Shown here piece by piece: positions 61,651 through 64,000 of a stretch of DNA of 64,000 bases (the stretch's first letter is position 1; every line of letters starts with the position of its first letter). Origin of the DNA: HGM04593 sp045636545 (GTDB lineage Bacteria; Bacteroidota; Bacteroidia; Bacteroidales; Bacteroidaceae); the NCBI GenBank assembly GCA_045636545.1, contig JAZTXR010000028.1:1-64000 (forward strand). Reading direction: 5' to 3'. The notes beneath the pieces were generated by a model. The model worked only from the letters and a program-made list of their open reading frames with translations. It did no database searches and was not told where the DNA came from. Made by a program: the position numbers and the translations under genes.

Positions 61651-63201
61651 ATGGATCATTTCGCAATCAAATATGCCATAGTGGCAATGCTGTTCTTTCT
61701 GGTGATGGGCAAGTATGACATCCACATGTTCCAGCTCAGTTCATACCGCTATAGCCGTTACTTCCGTTGGCTTGTACCGGGCAACATCATCACCATAAAG
61801 CGCCTTTTTGCAGTTGCCATGCTTGCCGGCGCATTCATCCCCGGCTACTTTGGCAGTGGCTTTGCGGCAGGTGTCACTGCCGCCGCGTGGTTCTACTGCT
61901 TCAGCGAAAAGTTCAAGACCCCGCTTGTGTACACAATGCGCGTAAAGCGCCTGTTTGCAACAGACATCATACTCTTTGCCGCCATAGCAACACTGGCAGT
62001 GCTCTTTGCCGGCAGGTGGGCAATGGCAATCATTGGCGTGGCACTGCTGCTGTCCAACCTTGTGATGCTGCTTGCAAATTTCGTGAACACCCCAATAGAG
62101 AAAGCCATCAACCGGCACTACTACAACGATGCAAAGCGCATCATCGAGAGCAACAAAGGCCTCATTGTAATCGGTGTCACCGGTAGCTTTGGCAAGACAA
62201 GCACCAAGAACTACCTTGCCGGCGTACTTGCCGAGAAGTATAACGTGCTTGTCACCCCCGGCAACTTCAACACCCTTCTGGGTGTCATACGCACCATACG
62301 CGAACAACTGCGCCCCTATCACCAGGTATTCATTGTGGAGATGGGAGCAAAGCAGAAGAACGACATTAAGGAGATATGCGACCTTGTGCACCCCACGATA
62401 GGCATTGTCACCGCCGTGGGCGAGATGCACCTTGAGACCTTCAAGACCATTGGGAACATACAGGACACAAAGTTCGAGCTCATAAACTCACTGCCTGCCG
62501 GCGGCCTTGGAGTCATCAACAACGACTCGCAATACATCAGCAGCTACAAAGGCATAACAAGCCCCTGCAAGCTCATACGCTATGCCGTTGAGGCCAATGG
62601 CGACTACAAGGCCACGGACGTGAGATACAGTGCAAGCGGAGTTTCGTTCACCCTCAATGGCGGCGAGCAGTTCGGCAGCCGTCTGCTGGGCGTGGGCAAC
62701 CTGCTCAACATACTTGCAGCGACAGCCGTTGCCGACCACTTGGGCGTTCCCGCCGGCAAGCAGAAGAATGCCATCGCGCGCCTGCAGCCTGTCGAGCACC
62801 GTCTGTCAATGAAGGTATCCAACGGCATTACCGTGCTCGACGATGCCTACAACTCCAACCCACAGGGAGCAAAGATGGCACTCGGTGTACTCAAGGGCTT
62901 TGCCGTAGCCAATGGCAACAAGCGCATTGTCATCACCCCGGGATTTGTAGAGATGGGCACACGTCAGGCTCAGGCGAACAAGGAGCTGGGACAAACCATT
63001 GCCACAAGCTGCGACTATGCAATTGTGGTGAACGCCACCAACCGCGATGCCATAAAGAACGGCATTGAAGAGGGCGGAATGTCTGCCGGCAATTACTTCC
63101 TTGCCGACTCCCTGAACCACGCACACGCGCACCTTGCACAGATTCTGAAAGCAGGCGACGTGGTGCTTTATGAGAACGACCTGCCCGACAATTTCAAGTA
63201 A
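61651..63201 (+). CDS. MurF-type Mur ligase with N-terminal membrane domain
   Basis: 516 residues. The first 150 residues contain about four transmembrane helices (for example AIVAMLFFLVMG, LFAVAMLAGAFIPGYF, DIILFAAIATLAVLFAG, MAIIGVALLLSNLVMLLANF). A complete Mur ligase follows: P-loop VIGVTGSFGKTSTKNYLA, VEMGAKQKNDI, EMHLETFKTIGNI, LGVGNLLNILAATAVA, and LQPVEHRLSMKVSNGITVLDDAYNSNPQGAKMAL. The last motif is the MurF signature, so the reaction would be joining D-Ala-D-Ala (or a related unit) to a muramyl-peptide or similar acceptor. The membrane anchor is unlike E. coli MurF. Whether it is the essential MurF or a paralogue cannot be told here. Confidence 0.85.
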   Translation: MDHFAIKYAIVAMLFFLVMGKYDIHMFQLSSYRYSRYFRWLVPGNIITIKRLFAVAMLAGAFIPGYFGSGFAAGVTAAAWFYCFSEKFKTPLVYTMRVKRLFATDIILFAAIATLAVLFAGRWAMAIIGVALLLSNLVMLLANFVNTPIEKAINRHYYNDAKRIIESNKGLIVIGVTGSFGKTSTKNYLAGVLAEKYNVLVTPGNFNTLLGVIRTIREQLRPYHQVFIVEMGAKQKNDIKEICDLVHPTIGIVTAVGEMHLETFKTIGNIQDTKFELINSLPAGGLGVINNDSQYISSYKGITSPCKLIRYAVEANGDYKATDVRYSASGVSFTLNGGEQFGSRLLGVGNLLNILAATAVADHLGVPAGKQKNAIARLQPVEHRLSMKVSNGITVLDDAYNSNPQGAKMALGVLKGFAVANGNKRIVITPGFVEMGTRQAQANKELGQTIATSCDYAIVVNATNRDAIKNGIEEGGMSAGNYFLADSLNHAHAHLAQILKAGDVVLYENDLPDNFK

Positions 63202-63205
63202 GGAG

Positions 63206-63333
63206 AAAAAACTCTCCCTCTTCGCAAGAGGAAGTACGGCAAAGCCGGGAGGGAGATGAAAACTAGCACAAATAACTATCTCCTCCGTCACTACGTGACA
63301 CCTCCTCTTAACAAAGAGGAGGAATAAATAAAG
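63206..63333. repeat. left direct repeat flanking the DUF559 gene
   Basis: 128 bases, near-identical to the outer parts of 63758-63962. It contains a chain of hairpins: CTCCCTC/GAGGGAG (63213-63256), CCTCTT/AAGAGG, CGGC-AAA-GCCG (63237-63247), GTCAC-TAC-GTGAC (63287-63299) and CCTCCTCTT/AAGAGGAGG (63301-63322). It lacks a stretch of about 70 bases found in the right copy. Confidence 0.92.
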
Positions 63334-63344
63334 AAATATAAAAA

Positions 63345-63755
63345 ATGATGAGCCAAAATGCCATAAACAACAAACCCGAGTTAAAGTTTCTTCGCCGGGA
63401 ATTACGCAAGAACATGACTCCTGCAGAAGTAGCACTATGGCAACAACTAAAAGCCGGGCGTTTAAATGGTACTCATTGGCGCCGACAATATTCTGTAAAT
63501 AGATACATATTGGATTTCTATTGTCCTATATACAAACTATGCATTGAACTTGACGGACAAGAGCATTACACAATGCAAGGAGATACAAGAGATTTTGACA
63601 GGACTATATTCCTTAATTCCATAGGTATTGAGGTTATAAGATTTGAAAACAAAGAAATTTGGGAAAACATAGAACAGGTTTTAGAAACCATAAAACTTAA
63701 ACTAAAAGAAATAAAAACCGGAGATTTAAAACACCTCCTCCGCCGCAAGCAGTAA
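63345..63755 (+). CDS. DUF559-domain endonuclease-like protein
   Basis: 136 residues, restriction-endonuclease (PD-(D/E)xK / Vsr-like) fold. LRRELRKNMTPAEVALWQQLKAGRLNGTHWRRQYSV at the N-terminus is the DUF559 start; YILDFYCPIYKLCIELDGQEHY gives the catalytic Asp and the Glu-x-Asp pair; IEVIRFENKEIWENIEQVL closes the fold. Family proteins are presumed nucleases of unknown target. The gene is more A+T-rich than its neighbours and is bracketed by long direct repeats, so it may be a mobile or repeat-associated unit. ATG 63345 or 63348 is the start; AGGAGG lies about 23 bases upstream in the repeat, too far to be a clear ribosome site. Confidence 0.88.
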   Translation: MMSQNAINNKPELKFLRRELRKNMTPAEVALWQQLKAGRLNGTHWRRQYSVNRYILDFYCPIYKLCIELDGQEHYTMQGDTRDFDRTIFLNSIGIEVIRFENKEIWENIEQVLETIKLKLKEIKTGDLKHLLRRKQ

Positions 63756-63757
63756 AC

Positions 63758-63962
63758 AAAAAACTCTCCCTCTTCGCAAGAGGATAAAGTTGCGAGTAAG
63801 TGAGTGCGATGCAAACTTGTTTGTGATTGCTAAACGAACGCAAGCAACTTCGCCAGAGGCAAATACGGCAAAGCCGGGAGGGAGATGAGAACAACAGCAA
63901 GCAACTATCTCCTCCGTCACTACGTGACACCTCCTCTTAACAAAGAGGAGGAATAAATAAAG
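63758..63962. repeat. right direct repeat flanking the DUF559 gene (long form)
   Basis: Begins three bases after the DUF559 stop codon. Same start and end as the left copy, but with about 70 extra bases (about 63785-63861) between the words AGAGGA and AGAGGC. The same hairpin chain is present. The left copy could derive from it by deletion between these short words. Confidence 0.92.
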
Positions 63963-64000
63963 CAAGAACTGAGGGAGATGAAAACACCTGCAAACAAAAA
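63963..64000. repeat. start of a possible third, partial repeat at the window edge
   Basis: GAGGGAGATGAAAAC (63972-63986) recurs from inside the left and right copies, suggesting another unit continues beyond the window. Confidence 0.45.

Noticed and set aside
1..64000. tRNA, rRNA, prophage or insertion-sequence genes
   Set aside because: None recognised in the intergenic stretches or coding frames on either strand.

Overview
The window is chromosomal DNA of a Bacteroidales bacterium, probably a gut Bacteroides/Prevotella/Muribaculaceae-type organism. Four things point there: a SusC/SusD pair at the left edge, the order porQ-cmk-ispH-pfkA, many families confined to Bacteroidetes (DUF4476, DUF4468, DUF4421, Porin_10, golvesin-type amidase), and promoters of the Bacteroidetes type (TTTG or TTG at -33, 19-21 bases, TAnnTTTG or TAnnTTCG at -7). 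No rRNA or tRNA gene was seen. It is mostly a core-genome stretch with two accessory islands: a type II-C CRISPR-Cas locus (about 46.3-52.0 kb) and a repeat-flanked DUF559 nuclease gene at the right edge.

Layout. 0-4 kb: glycan uptake pair susD (cut by the window) and susC. 4.5-10.9 kb: a cell-wall amidase-like exoenzyme, PPi-dependent phosphofructokinase, a GH25 lysozyme and a DUF4476 protein. 11-20.8 kb: rluD with a PASTA protein, a DUF4468 / 56-residue membrane protein / porin / oxidoreductase / DUF4421 run, and two envelope proteins, one with a 45-bp in-frame tandem repeat. 20.9-25.1 kb: ilvD-ilvB-ilvN behind a leader peptide containing three consecutive Val codons and an attenuator-like hairpin. 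25.2-31.7 kb: a compact minus-strand run (prenyl synthase, unknown, tatD, DAHP synthase/chorismate mutase, FecB/BtuF-like and FecCD-like proteins) preceded by tonB. 31.9-35.5 kb: porQ-cmk-ispH-pfkA. 35.5-46.3 kb: folate, MeaB, peptidase, flippase-like, rsmA, mgtE, hydrolase and DUF349 genes. 46.3-52.0 kb: tracrRNA, cas9, cas1, cas2 and the array. 52.0-63.2 kb: a BASS transporter, menA, mutS2, a large GH31 enzyme with dockerin-like and cohesin-like modules, an alpha/beta hydrolase and a membrane-anchored MurF-type ligase.

The most interesting region is the CRISPR locus. The tracrRNA is readable on the minus strand upstream of cas9 (promoter, anti-repeat, nexus, terminator). Its anti-repeat fixes crRNA transcription as minus strand, toward cas2. 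Every intact repeat, read in that direction, contains a complete Bacteroidetes promoter (TTG-N19-TATCTTTG) that would start transcription just before each spacer, and repeat differences between copies avoid the two promoter boxes. Repeat decay increases away from cas2 and ends in a half-eroded seventh repeat, so the array appears to grow at the cas2 end while being transcribed toward that end, which only works easily if each repeat drives its own crRNA. The cas9 promoter itself overlaps a diverged repeat-like sequence and would give an almost leaderless mRNA.

The second interesting region is the DUF559 gene, bracketed by long, hairpin-rich direct repeats, with a third copy apparently starting at the window edge; it looks like a small repeat-borne nuclease unit.
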